A DNA stretch of 64,000 nucleotides. It comes from Methylobacillus rhizosphaerae. GTDB lineage: Bacteria; Pseudomonadota; Gammaproteobacteria; Burkholderiales; Methylophilaceae. Location: positions 186,001 to 250,000 of the forward strand of contig NZ_FZOA01000004.1 in assembly GCF_900187985.1 (NCBI RefSeq), read 5' to 3'. The notes beneath the pieces are model-generated. The model worked only from the letters and a program-made list of their open reading frames with translations. It did no database searches and had not been told where the DNA came from. The position numbers were made by a program, and so were the translations under genes. Below, piece by piece: positions 32,458 through 40,967 of this stretch (position 1 is its first letter; each line of letters starts with the position of its first letter).

Positions 32458-32935
32458 GCAAGGCGAGACCAGCGGGATGGTGATTGCTTCCCGCCGATTT
32501 ACTGATGCCGACGTGCAGCAGCTTTTGTTGCAGCTGGAGCAGGAGTTGTTCCAGATTTATCCTGCCATGCCGGCGCTCACATCGTTGCAACCCATGCTGA
32601 CACTGGTGGCATACCAGGATGGCCAGGCACTGGCATGTGTGGCATTGATGCCACTGGCTGAGGGAGAGGCAGAAATCAAGCGCTTGTTCGTGAGGCCATC
32701 CGCGCGCAGGCTTGGATTGGCCAAACGCCTGCTGCATGAGCTTGAGCAATTTGCGGTTCAGCAGGGCATGCGACGCATACTGGTGGAAACCGGTTATCTG
32801 CAGGTTGCTGCCATCACGTTATATCAATGGTTGGGTTATCAGCAGATAGCGCCTTATGGCGCATATATCGGTAATCCTGTGAGCCGGTGTTTCGGCAAGG
32901 TCTTGTTGCCGGAGCAAACAAAAACGCCAGCATAA
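32447..32935 (+). CDS. GNAT family N-acetyltransferase
   Basis: GNAT enzymes move an acetyl group from acetyl-CoA to an amine. From ATG at 32447 the protein has 162 residues. The acetyl-CoA-binding motif (LFVRPSARRLGLAKRLLHELE) and the final LYQWLGYQQIAPYG strand-helix are typical. ATG 32447 overlaps the upstream stop by 11 nt; a later ATG at 32477 is an alternative. The substrate is unknown. A terminator overlaps the stop. Confidence 0.82.
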   Translation: MKNKQGETSGMVIASRRFTDADVQQLLLQLEQELFQIYPAMPALTSLQPMLTLVAYQDGQALACVALMPLAEGEAEIKRLFVRPSARRLGLAKRLLHELEQFAVQQGMRRILVETGYLQVAAITLYQWLGYQQIAPYGAYIGNPVSRCFGKVLLPEQTKTPA

Positions 32936-32946
32936 GCTGGCGTTTT
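32921..32946. terminator. Bidirectional terminator between the GNAT gene and HU
   Basis: A perfect 11-bp stem (32921-32931 with 32936-32946, ACGCCAGC core, ATAA loop) flanked by A/T tracts. It includes the GNAT stop codon and serves the convergent HU gene too. Confidence 0.87.
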
Positions 32947-32969
32947 ATATCGTGCTCATTGAACAATTA

Positions 32970-33242
32970 TTAGTTCAATGCATCTTTCAGTGCCTTACCT
33001 GCCTTGAAGCTAGGGGCCTTACGAGCAGCGATCTTGATTTCCTGACCAGTTTGAGGGTTGCGGCCAGTACGGGCAGCACGCTCGGAAACGCCAAAAGTAC
33101 CGAAGCCGATCAGAGTTACTGTATCTCCACCTTTCAATGCGGCTGTTACGGATGCAGTGAATGCATCAACAGCTTTGCCTGCGGCGGCCTTGGAAATACC
33201 AGCTTCCTTGGCGATTTCTTCGATCAGTTCTGTCTTGTTCAT
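32970..33242 (-). CDS. hup: DNA-binding protein HU
   Basis: HU is a nucleoid protein that bends DNA as a dimer. The 90-residue protein begins [20 protein letters not shown] and has the DNA-contacting beta arm with [16 protein letters not shown] near residues 60-76. Full length. AAGGA lies upstream of the ATG, and a possible -10 box is at 33282-33287. Confidence 0.96.
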   Translation of the reverse strand: MNKTELIEEIAKEAGISKAAAGKAVDAFTASVTAALKGGDTVTLIGFGTFGVSERAARTGRNPQTGQEIKIAARKAPSFKAGKALKDALN

Positions 33243-33281
33243 ATGTTGTCCAGTCCTTGTGTATATTGGGTTATCAAGCTA

Positions 33282-33287
33282 ATTATA
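33282..33287 (-). promoter_or_regulatory. Candidate -10 box of hup
   Basis: TATAAT on the minus strand, 40 nt before the hup start codon. The upstream -35 element is weak, so the call is tentative. Confidence 0.4.
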
Positions 33288-33443
33288 GTAAGGCTGATAC
33301 TTCGCCTTGTTACCAGGTTAAGTAGTAACAGAGGAGAAAATATCACAACCAGCGATCAAATAAACCCCTTTTGCGCATCAATCAAGCAAATTTTTGTGTT
33401 TAGAGCCTGTTTTGACGCGACTTTGACACAATTTAGGGTAGTC

Positions 33444-33596
33444 TCAGGCCCCAAAGGCCTGGGGACCCAGTAGGCCCAGAATGCCAATGATGATCAGATA
33501 AAGCGCCACAATATAATTAAGCAAGCGTGGAATTGCCAGGATCAGGATGCCGGCAATCAGGGAAATAACAGGAGCAAGACTGAGGTGCAGGTTCAT
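33444..33596 (-). CDS. DUF3096 family small membrane protein, 50 residues
   Basis: The protein begins NLHLSLAPVISLIAGILIL and continues through IPRLLNYIVALYLIIIGILGLLG, two hydrophobic segments with the short PRLLNY turn. This matches the DUF3096 family as I know it. The role is unknown, but the family is widespread. Ribosome site AAAGGG lies 6 nt upstream of the ATG. It lies 60 nt after the stop of the 25-residue small gene on the same strand. Confidence 0.85.
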   Translation of the reverse strand: MNLHLSLAPVISLIAGILILAIPRLLNYIVALYLIIIGILGLLGPQAFGA

Positions 33597-33629
33597 GAAC
33601 ACCCTTTCAATAGGAGCTGGAAAATATGG

Positions 33630-33649
33630 AAAAGGGAGTGTCTACTCCC
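33630..33649 (-). terminator. Hairpin after the 25-residue small protein gene
   Basis: A 6-bp stem (33634-33639 with 33644-33649, GGGAGT arm, GTCT loop) is followed by four T in the minus direction, just before DUF3096. It could end the small-gene transcript in part or fully. Confidence 0.6.
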
Positions 33650-33656
33650 CGGTGAA

Positions 33657-33734
33657 TCAAGCCTTGTGTAAATAGGATTTGGCAACACGTTTGACAACAT
33701 AGGTGAGTACTGCTGCTTTAATCAGAAATTTCAT
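33657..33734 (-). CDS. Very small basic membrane-type protein, 25 residues (related to the one at 26214)
   Basis: I do not recognise a named gene. The peptide starts MKFLIKAAVLTYVVKRV and ends YLHKA. It has a hydrophobic core with scattered Lys/Arg. Support: a good ribosome site (GAAGGA) upstream of the ATG, a hairpin after the stop and a second similar gene in the window (same MK-x-LIK-x5-YV-x-KR pattern). It lies directly upstream of DUF3096, another small membrane protein. It could act at the membrane, but the function is unknown. Confidence 0.65.
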   Translation of the reverse strand: MKFLIKAAVLTYVVKRVAKSYLHKA

Positions 33735-34048
33735 GATGGATTCCTTCAAAGTTGAAGTTTTATCCTGCGCTCAGCATGAGTCATGCTGTATCGGAAGGTT
33801 GCTGATTGCCATGTAGGACAATGCCAGACAAATACCTATGCCGAGTTTTCCGTCAATGGCAGGCGAGGTGGGATTTTTTCTGAACCTATCCCATTCAGAG
33901 CGTACTAAAATTCTGTTCCCTAAAATATTTGGCTGGCCATCAGCTTTGTTTTGCCATGAAGGGTGATTTGCTATGGATATGGCGGGAATATTCGAGGTGG
34001 CTGGCTACGTACTGGTCGCACATGTTGTAACAGATAGGAAAGAGAGTA
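33735..34048. other. 314-nt stretch without a recognised gene, before the YbdG-like channel
   Basis: This divergent gap should contain the promoters of the 25-residue gene (minus) and of the mechanosensitive channel (plus). A frame opens at ATG 33973, but it runs out of frame into the channel gene and has no family resemblance. I see no terminator or RNA gene. Confidence 0.5.
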
Positions 34049-35284
34049 ATGACAGAAAATTGGAGTCAGTTGGTTGCATGGCTGCAAAGCCATCAAGAAG
34101 TATTCAGTTTGGTGTGTGTTGCACTATTATTGCTTGGTGCCTGGTTTGCTAACTGGGTAGTGAAGCATATCCTTGTTCGAGGACTACATAAAGTATTGCG
34201 CTCTGCCACTGTCGGGCAGGCCATTGCAAGAAATCGTGTGGTGGCGCGTTTATCGAATATTGTACCGGCCTTGATTATTTCCGTGGGTATTGCCTGGATT
34301 TCTGGCCTGCCAGAAGCCGTGGTGACGGTGGTACGCAATGTGGCACATGGCTTTATCGTATTAACCATTGGCTTGGCAATTGCTGGTGTGCTGGATGTGG
34401 TCAATGATGTCTGGCAGCAGCGGCCTGATGCCCATCGCAAGCCAATTAAGGGTTATGTACAGGTGGTTAAACTGGTGATTTACATCCTGGCTGCGATTCT
34501 GGTGGTGGCGACTTTGATGGATCGTTCCCCGGTAATTTTGTTGTCTGGTATTGGTGCAATGGCAGCGGTGCTGATGTTGATTTTCCAGGATACGTTACTT
34601 TCTCTGGTGGCGAGTGTGCAAATCAGCTCTAACGACATCATCCGAGTTGGCGACTGGGTGGAGATGCCACAACTGAATGCCGATGGCGATGTAATCGATA
34701 TTGCCTTGCACACAGTCAAGATACAGAACTGGGACAAGACGATTACGACAATTCCGACCAAGCGTTTTATCACTGATTCCTTCAAGAACTGGCGCGGTAT
34801 GTTTGAGTCTGGTGGGCGTCGCATCAAGCGCAGTATTTTTATCGACCAGAACAGTATTCATTTCCTTACTTCCAATGAGCTGCAGCACCTGGAGAAGTTC
34901 AGCTTGTTGGATGATTATTTGAAGAAAAAACAGAATGAGCTGGATGAGTGGAATAAGGCATTGGGAGAGAAAGGCAAGCAGCCGATTAATACCCGTAGGG
35001 TGACCAATATCGGCACTTTCCGTGCTTATGTGGAGCAATACCTTAAGCATAATCCCAGGTTGCATCAGGGGATGACCATGGTCGTACGCCAGCAGAACCT
35101 GTCTGCGGAAGGTATTCCGCTGGAAATCTGGTGCTTCACCAATACCACGGCCTGGGTGCAGTATGAAGCGATCCAGTCAGATATCTTTGATCATTTGCTG
35201 GCTATTTTGCCGGAATTTGGTTTACGCGTATTCCAAAACCCAAGCGGCGCGGATTTCCAGGCATTGCGCCCGATCCAGCCCTGA
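34049..35284 (+). CDS. ybdG: MscS-family mechanosensitive channel, YbdG-like
   Basis: These channels open under membrane tension to release solutes on osmotic downshift. The 411-residue protein has about five N-terminal membrane segments (residues 20-195), the MscS pore-like helix (SGIGAMAAVLMLIFQDTLLSLVA near 170-195) and a cytoplasmic beta domain (GDWVEMPQLNADGDVIDI, TTIPTKRFITDSFKNWRGM). The C-terminal extension near 255-330 resembles E. coli YbdG. It has a ribosome site (AGGAAAGAGAG). It is convergent with the HPP gene, with only 4 nt between them. Confidence 0.88.
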   Translation: MTENWSQLVAWLQSHQEVFSLVCVALLLLGAWFANWVVKHILVRGLHKVLRSATVGQAIARNRVVARLSNIVPALIISVGIAWISGLPEAVVTVVRNVAHGFIVLTIGLAIAGVLDVVNDVWQQRPDAHRKPIKGYVQVVKLVIYILAAILVVATLMDRSPVILLSGIGAMAAVLMLIFQDTLLSLVASVQISSNDIIRVGDWVEMPQLNADGDVIDIALHTVKIQNWDKTITTIPTKRFITDSFKNWRGMFESGGRRIKRSIFIDQNSIHFLTSNELQHLEKFSLLDDYLKKKQNELDEWNKALGEKGKQPINTRRVTNIGTFRAYVEQYLKHNPRLHQGMTMVVRQQNLSAEGIPLEIWCFTNTTAWVQYEAIQSDIFDHLLAILPEFGLRVFQNPSGADFQALRPIQP

Positions 35285-35288
35285 TCCG

Positions 35289-36452
35289 TTAACGGGTAGT
35301 TTCCTCCAGCCGCCCTCGATAAAGGGCGGCAATCAGGTCGGTCTGGGTTACGATACCAGCAAGGCGGCGTTCCTGGTCCAGCACCGGAACATGATGGATA
35401 CCATGTTCTGACAGCAGAGACACTAGCTCGACGATATGTGTGTTTGTACTTACTGTCATGACTTTGCTTGTCATGATCTGCCCGACTACTTCAGGCTGCT
35501 CGGTTTGCACCTGGAAGGTGCGTCGTACGAACTGCCTGAGTTTTTCCTCAAAACCGGGATAGACATCGAGATTGGCATGTTTCATGAAATCGAAACGGGT
35601 GATGATGCCGATAATACGACGGGCACGATCTACCACTGGCAAGGCCTTGATGTGGTGGTTGAGGAGCAGGGGCCAGGCTTCTTCCAGTAATGTGCCGTAT
35701 TCCACACTGACCACATCACGCGACATGATGTCGCCACAGGTAATTTCCCCGAAACGACGTTTGTATGCCTGCATCTCCGTTTGCAGAAGCAGGTCTTCAA
35801 GATCGTCTCTTGCAATGTCCAGCACCTGATTGTATTGCTTGAGCACGGCGTCCAGGTCATCCGAGGTGAAACCTATGCGATGAGATGGGCTGACATCACC
35901 GGTTTTATGGGTGTTGGGTTCCGGTTTGACCAGGTGAGGGTAGCGTCGCCTGGTGGCATTGTTATAAGCGAGAGCAACCAGCAGCAACAGGCCGGAATTG
36001 AGAATGACCAACAGCAGGAAGTAAGCAGTATGTTCCAGTGCCAGGGAACCGGAAAGCACGGCAGTGAGGGCTACTGCTCCACCTGGTGGGTGCAGGCAAC
36101 GCAATGCAAACATCAGGCTGATGGCAAGCGCCACTGCAACAGCGGCGGCGACAGGAATGCTGGGGATAAAATACAGGCTGGCGATACCTGCCATGGCGGA
36201 GATCAGGTTCCCCCCCATAATGGACCATGGTTGTGCCAGGGGGCTGGCAGGCACTGCATACAGCAGCACGGCAGAGGCGCCCAGAGGCGCAATCAGGAAA
36301 GGCAGGCTCTCTGCACCCAGTAGCCAGGCACTCATGCTTGCGCTGACCAGGATGCCTAGCATGGCACCTAGGCAGGCGCGTAGTTTTTCATGATGATTGA
36401 CAGGGCTTTGTTGCGGCTTGAAACCCTTGAGCCAGTTCAAAACAGCAGGCAC
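35289..36452 (-). CDS. HPP family membrane protein fused to a CBS-domain pair
   Basis: The 387-residue protein has an N-terminal HPP domain with four to five membrane segments (about 25-175), including the motif ALRCLHPPGGAVALTAVL that names the family. Two CBS domains follow (about 235-295 and 325-382, CGDIMSRDVVSVEYG, QIMTSKVMTVSTNTHIVE), which often sense adenosine nucleotides or ionic state. HPP proteins have been linked to nitrite transport in plants and cyanobacteria; here the function is unknown. It diverges from oxyR. Confidence 0.88.
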   Translation of the reverse strand: MPAVLNWLKGFKPQQSPVNHHEKLRACLGAMLGILVSASMSAWLLGAESLPFLIAPLGASAVLLYAVPASPLAQPWSIMGGNLISAMAGIASLYFIPSIPVAAAVAVALAISLMFALRCLHPPGGAVALTAVLSGSLALEHTAYFLLLVILNSGLLLLVALAYNNATRRRYPHLVKPEPNTHKTGDVSPSHRIGFTSDDLDAVLKQYNQVLDIARDDLEDLLLQTEMQAYKRRFGEITCGDIMSRDVVSVEYGTLLEEAWPLLLNHHIKALPVVDRARRIIGIITRFDFMKHANLDVYPGFEEKLRQFVRRTFQVQTEQPEVVGQIMTSKVMTVSTNTHIVELVSLLSEHGIHHVPVLDQERRLAGIVTQTDLIAALYRGRLEETTR

Positions 36453-36594
36453 ACGTTACTTTCAGTAAAAACAACGGAATTTATCATTATTTAATACGCT
36501 TAGCGACGTTTGGCGATATGGTATTTTTAGATAACATATATTAATGATTTATTAATTGTTAGAATTCAATATGTATTGATTATCAGGAGTTGGC

Positions 36595-37497
36595 ATGACG
36601 CTGAGTGAACTCAAATTCATTGTGACAGTGGCGCGCGAACGCAATTTCCGCCGTGCTGCAGAAAAATGCTTTGTGAGTCAGCCAGCCTTGAGTCTGGCAG
36701 TCAAGAAGCTGGAAGAGGAGCTTGGCGTAATCATCTTCGAGCGTAGTCACAAAGATGTGGCGATGACGCCAATTGGCGAGCAGATTGTGGCGCAGGCTAA
36801 TCGCACGTTGGAAGAGTCCAACCGGATCAAGGATATTGCGCGTATGGGCAATAACCAGCTTGCGGGATCGTTCAAGCTGGGCGTGATTTATTCCGCAGGG
36901 CCTTATCTGTTACCACAAATCATTCCTGCATTGCGTGTATTGGCGCCGGAAATGCCGCTGGAGGTCGAAGAAAACCTGACGGTCAATCTGGAAACCCAGT
37001 TACGCAATCGTGTGATCGATGCCGCGATTATTGCCTTGCCTTTTGATGTGCCCGGCGTGAGTTATGAACCTGTGTATGACGAAGGGTTTGTCGTCGCTGT
37101 GCCGGACGTTCATCCCTGGGCCAGCCGTACCGAGATTCATGCCGAGGAGTTGGCTGACGAGAAAGTCCTTCTGCTGAATAGCGGGCATTGTTTCAGTAAT
37201 CAGGTAGTGCTGGCTTGCCCTGAGTTGTCGAGGCACGGAGAAGTATTGCAGGGCAACTCACTTGAAACCATCCGCAATATGGTGGCTTCCAATCTGGGTA
37301 TTACGGTATTGCCGTGTAGTGCAGCAGTTGAGCGTTACCAGAACCCACTGATCAAGATGATTCCTTTTGCCGATCCTGTGCCTACGCGGCGTATGGCTCT
37401 GGCATGGCGTAAGGGCTATACGCGTGGGCAGGCAATAGAATGCTTGTTGAATGCGCTGCGTTCATTACAATCGCCATGCCTGCAGCCAATAGAGTAA
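36595..37497 (+). CDS. oxyR: Hydrogen peroxide-sensing LysR-family regulator OxyR
   Basis: OxyR activates peroxide-defence genes when two Cys form a disulfide. The 300-residue protein has the N-terminal LysR helix-turn-helix (RNFRRAAEKCFVSQPALSLAVKKLEEELG, about 17-45). Cys199 (in SGHCF) and Cys208 (in VLACPE) match the E. coli redox-active pair both in number and spacing, which strongly supports OxyR over other LysR regulators. A ribosome site (CAGGAG) precedes the ATG. The divergent HPP gene and the local msrB could be targets; that is inference. Confidence 0.93.
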   Translation: MTLSELKFIVTVARERNFRRAAEKCFVSQPALSLAVKKLEEELGVIIFERSHKDVAMTPIGEQIVAQANRTLEESNRIKDIARMGNNQLAGSFKLGVIYSAGPYLLPQIIPALRVLAPEMPLEVEENLTVNLETQLRNRVIDAAIIALPFDVPGVSYEPVYDEGFVVAVPDVHPWASRTEIHAEELADEKVLLLNSGHCFSNQVVLACPELSRHGEVLQGNSLETIRNMVASNLGITVLPCSAAVERYQNPLIKMIPFADPVPTRRMALAWRKGYTRGQAIECLLNALRSLQSPCLQPIE

Positions 37498-37503
37498 AAA
37501 GCA

Positions 37504-37523
37504 AAGGGGCCTGACGGCCCCTT
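37504..37523. terminator. Terminator shared by oxyR and pqqA
   Basis: AAGGGGCC (37504-37511) pairs with GGCCCCTT (37516-37523) around a TGAC loop (37512-37515), with an A-rich flank on the left. It lies between two convergent genes. Confidence 0.8.
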
Positions 37524-37546
37524 GTGTACGGAGATGAGCAACAGAC

Positions 37547-37618
37547 TTAGCGGTTGCAGACGTACATGGTTACTTCAAAACCGAAACGCATTTCAGTGAC
37601 TTCTGGCTTGGTCCACAT
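37547..37618 (-). CDS. pqqA: Coenzyme PQQ precursor peptide PqqA, 23 residues
   Basis: PqqA is the small peptide whose conserved Glu and Tyr are joined and cut out to make pyrroloquinoline quinone, the cofactor of methanol dehydrogenase. This peptide begins MWTKPEVTEMRFGFEVTMY and has Glu15 and Tyr19 with the family spacing FE-x3-Y, ending in the NR commonly seen at PqqA C-termini. A strong ribosome site (AAAGGAG) lies 6-7 nt before the ATG. No pqqB, pqqC, pqqD or pqqE is near; the upstream gene is a DUF3426 protein and the downstream neighbour is convergent oxyR. Multiple pqqA copies are known in some methylotrophs, and this may be one of them. Confidence 0.92.
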   Translation of the reverse strand: MWTKPEVTEMRFGFEVTMYVCNR

Positions 37619-37786
37619 AATAACTCTCCTTTAGGTTCGGGGTAGAAACTGCGGGACTGTGTTTCCAATCACGCAATGCATGATTCGTATCTTATAGAAG
37701 CGTGATCAACCTGCCATGCGCAGCATCATGATCTGCACCTCATGATTTTCATGAGTGCCGGTTATGACCACGATGCGGAGTCTGGA

Positions 37787-38713
37787 CTAATAGGTGACAA
37801 AGACGCGGTAACCAGAGACGGTTTCGCCACTGGTAGAAAATGCCAGGTGAATCTGTATGCTCTGTTTGGCGGGTATCCCGTCATCTATATTGGTAGCGGG
37901 AGGCAGGTATTCTGCCGGCTGGAAAATACGGCGCAGTTTCGGCTGGTCGCTGCTATCTGTCAGAGTAAGTTCCAGTACAGGAAAGGCTTGCGCATAACTT
38001 GCATTATTGATGAGAGTGGTGGATAGCTGGATGACTTCAGGATGTTCGAAATCTTCCTGTAGGTCTGAGTCATCCAGAGCCAATAAAGAGGAGTCGCGTG
38101 CCAGGGAGACCGTGCACCCCAGCCACTTACAGGCTGTGACCAGTGTTGGCCTGCTGGCTGGCCAGTGACTGACCAGTTCTGTGCGGAAGAAATAAACAGA
38201 TTGCCCAATGGCCGCGAGCGAGAGCGCTGATATCAATACCAGGGCCAACCATAATGGTATCTGGCGCACAGCAGGAGTTTCCTCGGCAAGGAAGCTCGCG
38301 CCGGGCAGCGGTGCCCGGATGGCTTCAGGCAATTCCATGTTGGATGATTCAACGACAGTCTCGGGTTTTGTTTCGTCGATGGAGTTGTCGTGATTTTTGT
38401 TGAGCAGGGCAGCGATATCCATGCTGAAGGATGGAGCTGCGCTGGCAGCGGTAACCTCGAAGTGAGGAGCATCCTGGACAAGGGAGATGATGAAGGGTTC
38501 TGGCTTAGGGTGGTTGTCGTGTGCGGGAGCTTGTCCGGGATCGGGCAGTGCTGTTGTCAGCGCCTGTGGGGCCAGCACTTCATATAGTCCTGCTGAGGCC
38601 CTGAATATATGCAGGCAATGACCACAGCGCACATGGCCTCCATGTGCCGCCAATTGTTCCGGCTTGACGTGAAATCGGGTATTGCACGCTGGGCAGGAGG
38701 TCAGTAGCTGCAT
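37787..38713 (-). CDS. Zinc-ribbon DUF3426 protein
   Basis: The 308-residue protein has an N-terminal MJ0042-type zinc ribbon (CPAC at 8-11, CGHC at 30-33), a long acidic/low-complexity linker and one membrane helix (about 156-177, LVLISALSLAAIGQSVYFF). A C-terminal DUF3426 domain follows (about 180-305). The topology suggests an inner-membrane protein with a cytoplasmic zinc domain. The function is unknown to me. It lies 9 nt after prmA on the same strand, so it is probably in the accBC-prmA operon. Confidence 0.88.
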   Translation of the reverse strand: MQLLTSCPACNTRFHVKPEQLAAHGGHVRCGHCLHIFRASAGLYEVLAPQALTTALPDPGQAPAHDNHPKPEPFIISLVQDAPHFEVTAASAAPSFSMDIAALLNKNHDNSIDETKPETVVESSNMELPEAIRAPLPGASFLAEETPAVRQIPLWLALVLISALSLAAIGQSVYFFRTELVSHWPASRPTLVTACKWLGCTVSLARDSSLLALDDSDLQEDFEHPEVIQLSTTLINNASYAQAFPVLELTLTDSSDQPKLRRIFQPAEYLPPATNIDDGIPAKQSIQIHLAFSTSGETVSGYRVFVTY

Positions 38714-38722
38714 ATCAGTGCG

Positions 38723-39610
38723 TCACCTTCTGCTTCCTGTCAGCAGCACCCAGCTATCCATGAAGACGGGTGGGTTCATATCAAACCACTCTTGGTAAAT
38801 GGCACTGACTTGCTCCGCCTGTTCCCGCAAAATGCCTGAAAGTGCGATTTTTCCGCCGGGTCGTGCTGTGCTTGCCAAGGCTGGGGCCAGTACGGAAAGC
38901 GCGCTGGATAGAATATTGGCAACAACGATATCGAACTGGCCGTTGGGCAGGTCATTCGCCATGAAGAAGCTGGCATCGACCGCATTTTGTTCAGCGTTAT
39001 AGACACTGGATTGAATAGCCTGCGGATCAATATCCACTCCGATGACCTGGCTTGCGCCGAGCTTGCGTGCTGCAATAGCAAGAATACCCGAGCCGCAACC
39101 ATAATCCAGCACGCTGGCACCTGCGCTGACGGTATCCGCAAGCCAGGCCAGGCACAGGTGCGTGGTTGGGTGGCTACCGGTACCAAACGCCAGGCCGGGG
39201 TCAAGGACAATATTCAATGCATCTGCATTGGGAGCATCATGCCAGGATGGTACGATCCAGAGGTCATCGCGGATACGGATGGGATCAAACTGGGATTGGG
39301 TGGCACGCACCCAATCCTGCTCCGTAATGGTTTCCGTCGTGTACTGGAAGGTCGCAATGCCGGTGGCTTCGCTCAATGACTGCAATACGGTGTGCAGGTC
39401 TGTATCTTCGTTGAACAGGGCGCTGACCACGTTTTGCTGCCATATGCCTGGAGGAGGATCGCCAGGCTCGCCAAAAATGGGCTGCTCATCCGGGGTTTCC
39501 GCATTGGCATCCTCAATACTGGCGGCCAGTGCACCAAGCTCCATCAGGGCATCGCTCAACAGTTCGGCGTTATTATCCTGCGCCTCAATCTTTAACGAGA
39601 TCCAGCCCAT
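38723..39610 (-). CDS. prmA: Ribosomal protein L11 methyltransferase
   Basis: PrmA methylates L11 using S-adenosylmethionine. The 295-residue protein has a substrate-recognition N-domain and a Rossmann methyltransferase domain with VLDYGCGSGILAIAARKLGA near residue 165 and NDLPNGQFDIVVANIL near 225. Its ATG overlaps the accC stop by one base (TAATG), so translation is probably coupled. Confidence 0.96.
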   Translation of the reverse strand: MGWISLKIEAQDNNAELLSDALMELGALAASIEDANAETPDEQPIFGEPGDPPPGIWQQNVVSALFNEDTDLHTVLQSLSEATGIATFQYTTETITEQDWVRATQSQFDPIRIRDDLWIVPSWHDAPNADALNIVLDPGLAFGTGSHPTTHLCLAWLADTVSAGASVLDYGCGSGILAIAARKLGASQVIGVDIDPQAIQSSVYNAEQNAVDASFFMANDLPNGQFDIVVANILSSALSVLAPALASTARPGGKIALSGILREQAEQVSAIYQEWFDMNPPVFMDSWVLLTGSRR

Positions 39611-40959
39611 TATTTGGAGGCAATACCCAGTTTATGCTCCAGATAATGGATGCTGGTGCCGCCATGGCGGAATGCATCATCAGCCATGAGCTCCTTGTGC
39701 AAGGCTACATTGGTTTTGATGCCTTCTACCACCATTTCCGACAACGCGATCTGCATGCGGGCAATTGCTTGCTCACGGGTGTCGCCGTAGGCGATCAGCT
39801 TGCCTATCATGGAGTCATAGTTGGGAGGCACCATATAACCTTGGTAGGCATGGGTATCAACGCGTATGCCAGGTCCACCGGGCATATGGAATGTGCTAAT
39901 CCGGCCAGGAGATGGCACAAAGTTGAATGGGTCTTCTGCGTTGATGCGACATTCGATGGAGTGGCCGGAGAGTTTGACATCCTGCTGGCTGATGTCGAGC
40001 TTTTCGCCAGCTGCAATCAGGATTTGCTGCTTGACGATATCAATGCCCGTGATCATCTCGGTAACAGGGTGTTCCACCTGCACGCGGGTATTCATCTCAA
40101 TGAAATAGAATTCACCATTTTCATAGAGGAACTCAAAAGTGCCGGCACCGCGGTAATTGATGCGTTTGCAGGCTTCTGCACATGCCGTACCGATTTTCTC
40201 ACGCAACTCGGGTGTGATGCCAATGGCAGGCGCTTCTTCCAGAACTTTCTGGTGGCGGCGTTGCATGGAGCAGTCACGTTCACCCAGATAAATGGCATTG
40301 CCATGCTGGTCTGCAAGCACCTGAATTTCGATATGGCGCGGCTGTTCCAGAAATTTTTCCATGTAGACCATGGGATTGCCAAAAGCCGCTTGTGCTTCGG
40401 CCTTGGTCATGTTCACGGCATTCAAGAGCGCAGCTTCCGTGTGTACAACACGCATGCCGCGACCACCACCACCACCAGCAGCCTTGATGATGACCGGGTA
40501 ACCGATGGATCTGGCAATACGCAGGGTTTCATCGGCGTCATCTGACAGGGCGCCATCTGAGCCTGGAACGCAAGGCACACCAGCTGCTTTCATGGTGTCC
40601 TTGGCACTGACTTTATCACCCATCAGGCGAATAGTCTCCGCACGTGGACCGATGAATGCAAACCCGCTTTGCTCGACGCGCTCTGCAAAATCGGCATTCT
40701 CGGATAGAAAACCGTAACCAGGATGGATGGCTTCGGCATCAGTGACTTCTGCAGCGCTGATGACGGCCGGAATGTTGAGATAGCTTTGTGCAGAAGGCGC
40801 AGGGCCGATGCACACGGATTCATCAGCAAGTTTGACGTATTTGGTCTCGCGATCAGCTTCAGAATGCACAGCAACTGTCTTGACGCCAAGCTCGCGACAG
40901 GCGCGCTGGATACGCAGCGCGATCTCACCCCGGTTGGCAATAAGGACTTTATTGAACAT
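39610..40959 (-). CDS. accC: Acetyl-CoA carboxylase, biotin carboxylase subunit
   Basis: AccC carboxylates biotin on AccB with ATP and bicarbonate, the first step of fatty-acid synthesis. The 449-residue protein has the ATP-grasp glycine loop [14 protein letters not shown] near residue 159 and the catalytic region [20 protein letters not shown] near residue 286. Length is standard. It lies 8 nt after accB. Confidence 0.97.
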   Translation of the reverse strand: MFNKVLIANRGEIALRIQRACRELGVKTVAVHSEADRETKYVKLADESVCIGPAPSAQSYLNIPAVISAAEVTDAEAIHPGYGFLSENADFAERVEQSGFAFIGPRAETIRLMGDKVSAKDTMKAAGVPCVPGSDGALSDDADETLRIARSIGYPVIIKAAGGGGGRGMRVVHTEAALLNAVNMTKAEAQAAFGNPMVYMEKFLEQPRHIEIQVLADQHGNAIYLGERDCSMQRRHQKVLEEAPAIGITPELREKIGTACAEACKRINYRGAGTFEFLYENGEFYFIEMNTRVQVEHPVTEMITGIDIVKQQILIAAGEKLDISQQDVKLSGHSIECRINAEDPFNFVPSPGRISTFHMPGGPGIRVDTHAYQGYMVPPNYDSMIGKLIAYGDTREQAIARMQIALSEMVVEGIKTNVALHKELMADDAFRHGGTSIHYLEHKLGIASK

Positions 40960-40967
40960 GTAAATTC

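Noticed and set aside
33973-34200. Small frame starting upstream of the YbdG-like channel
   Set aside because: It has no ribosome site and continues out of frame into the channel gene.
39529-40545. A 338-codon open frame opposite accC and prmA
   Set aside because: It is antisense to two conserved genes, and its sequence is a mirror of their codon pattern.
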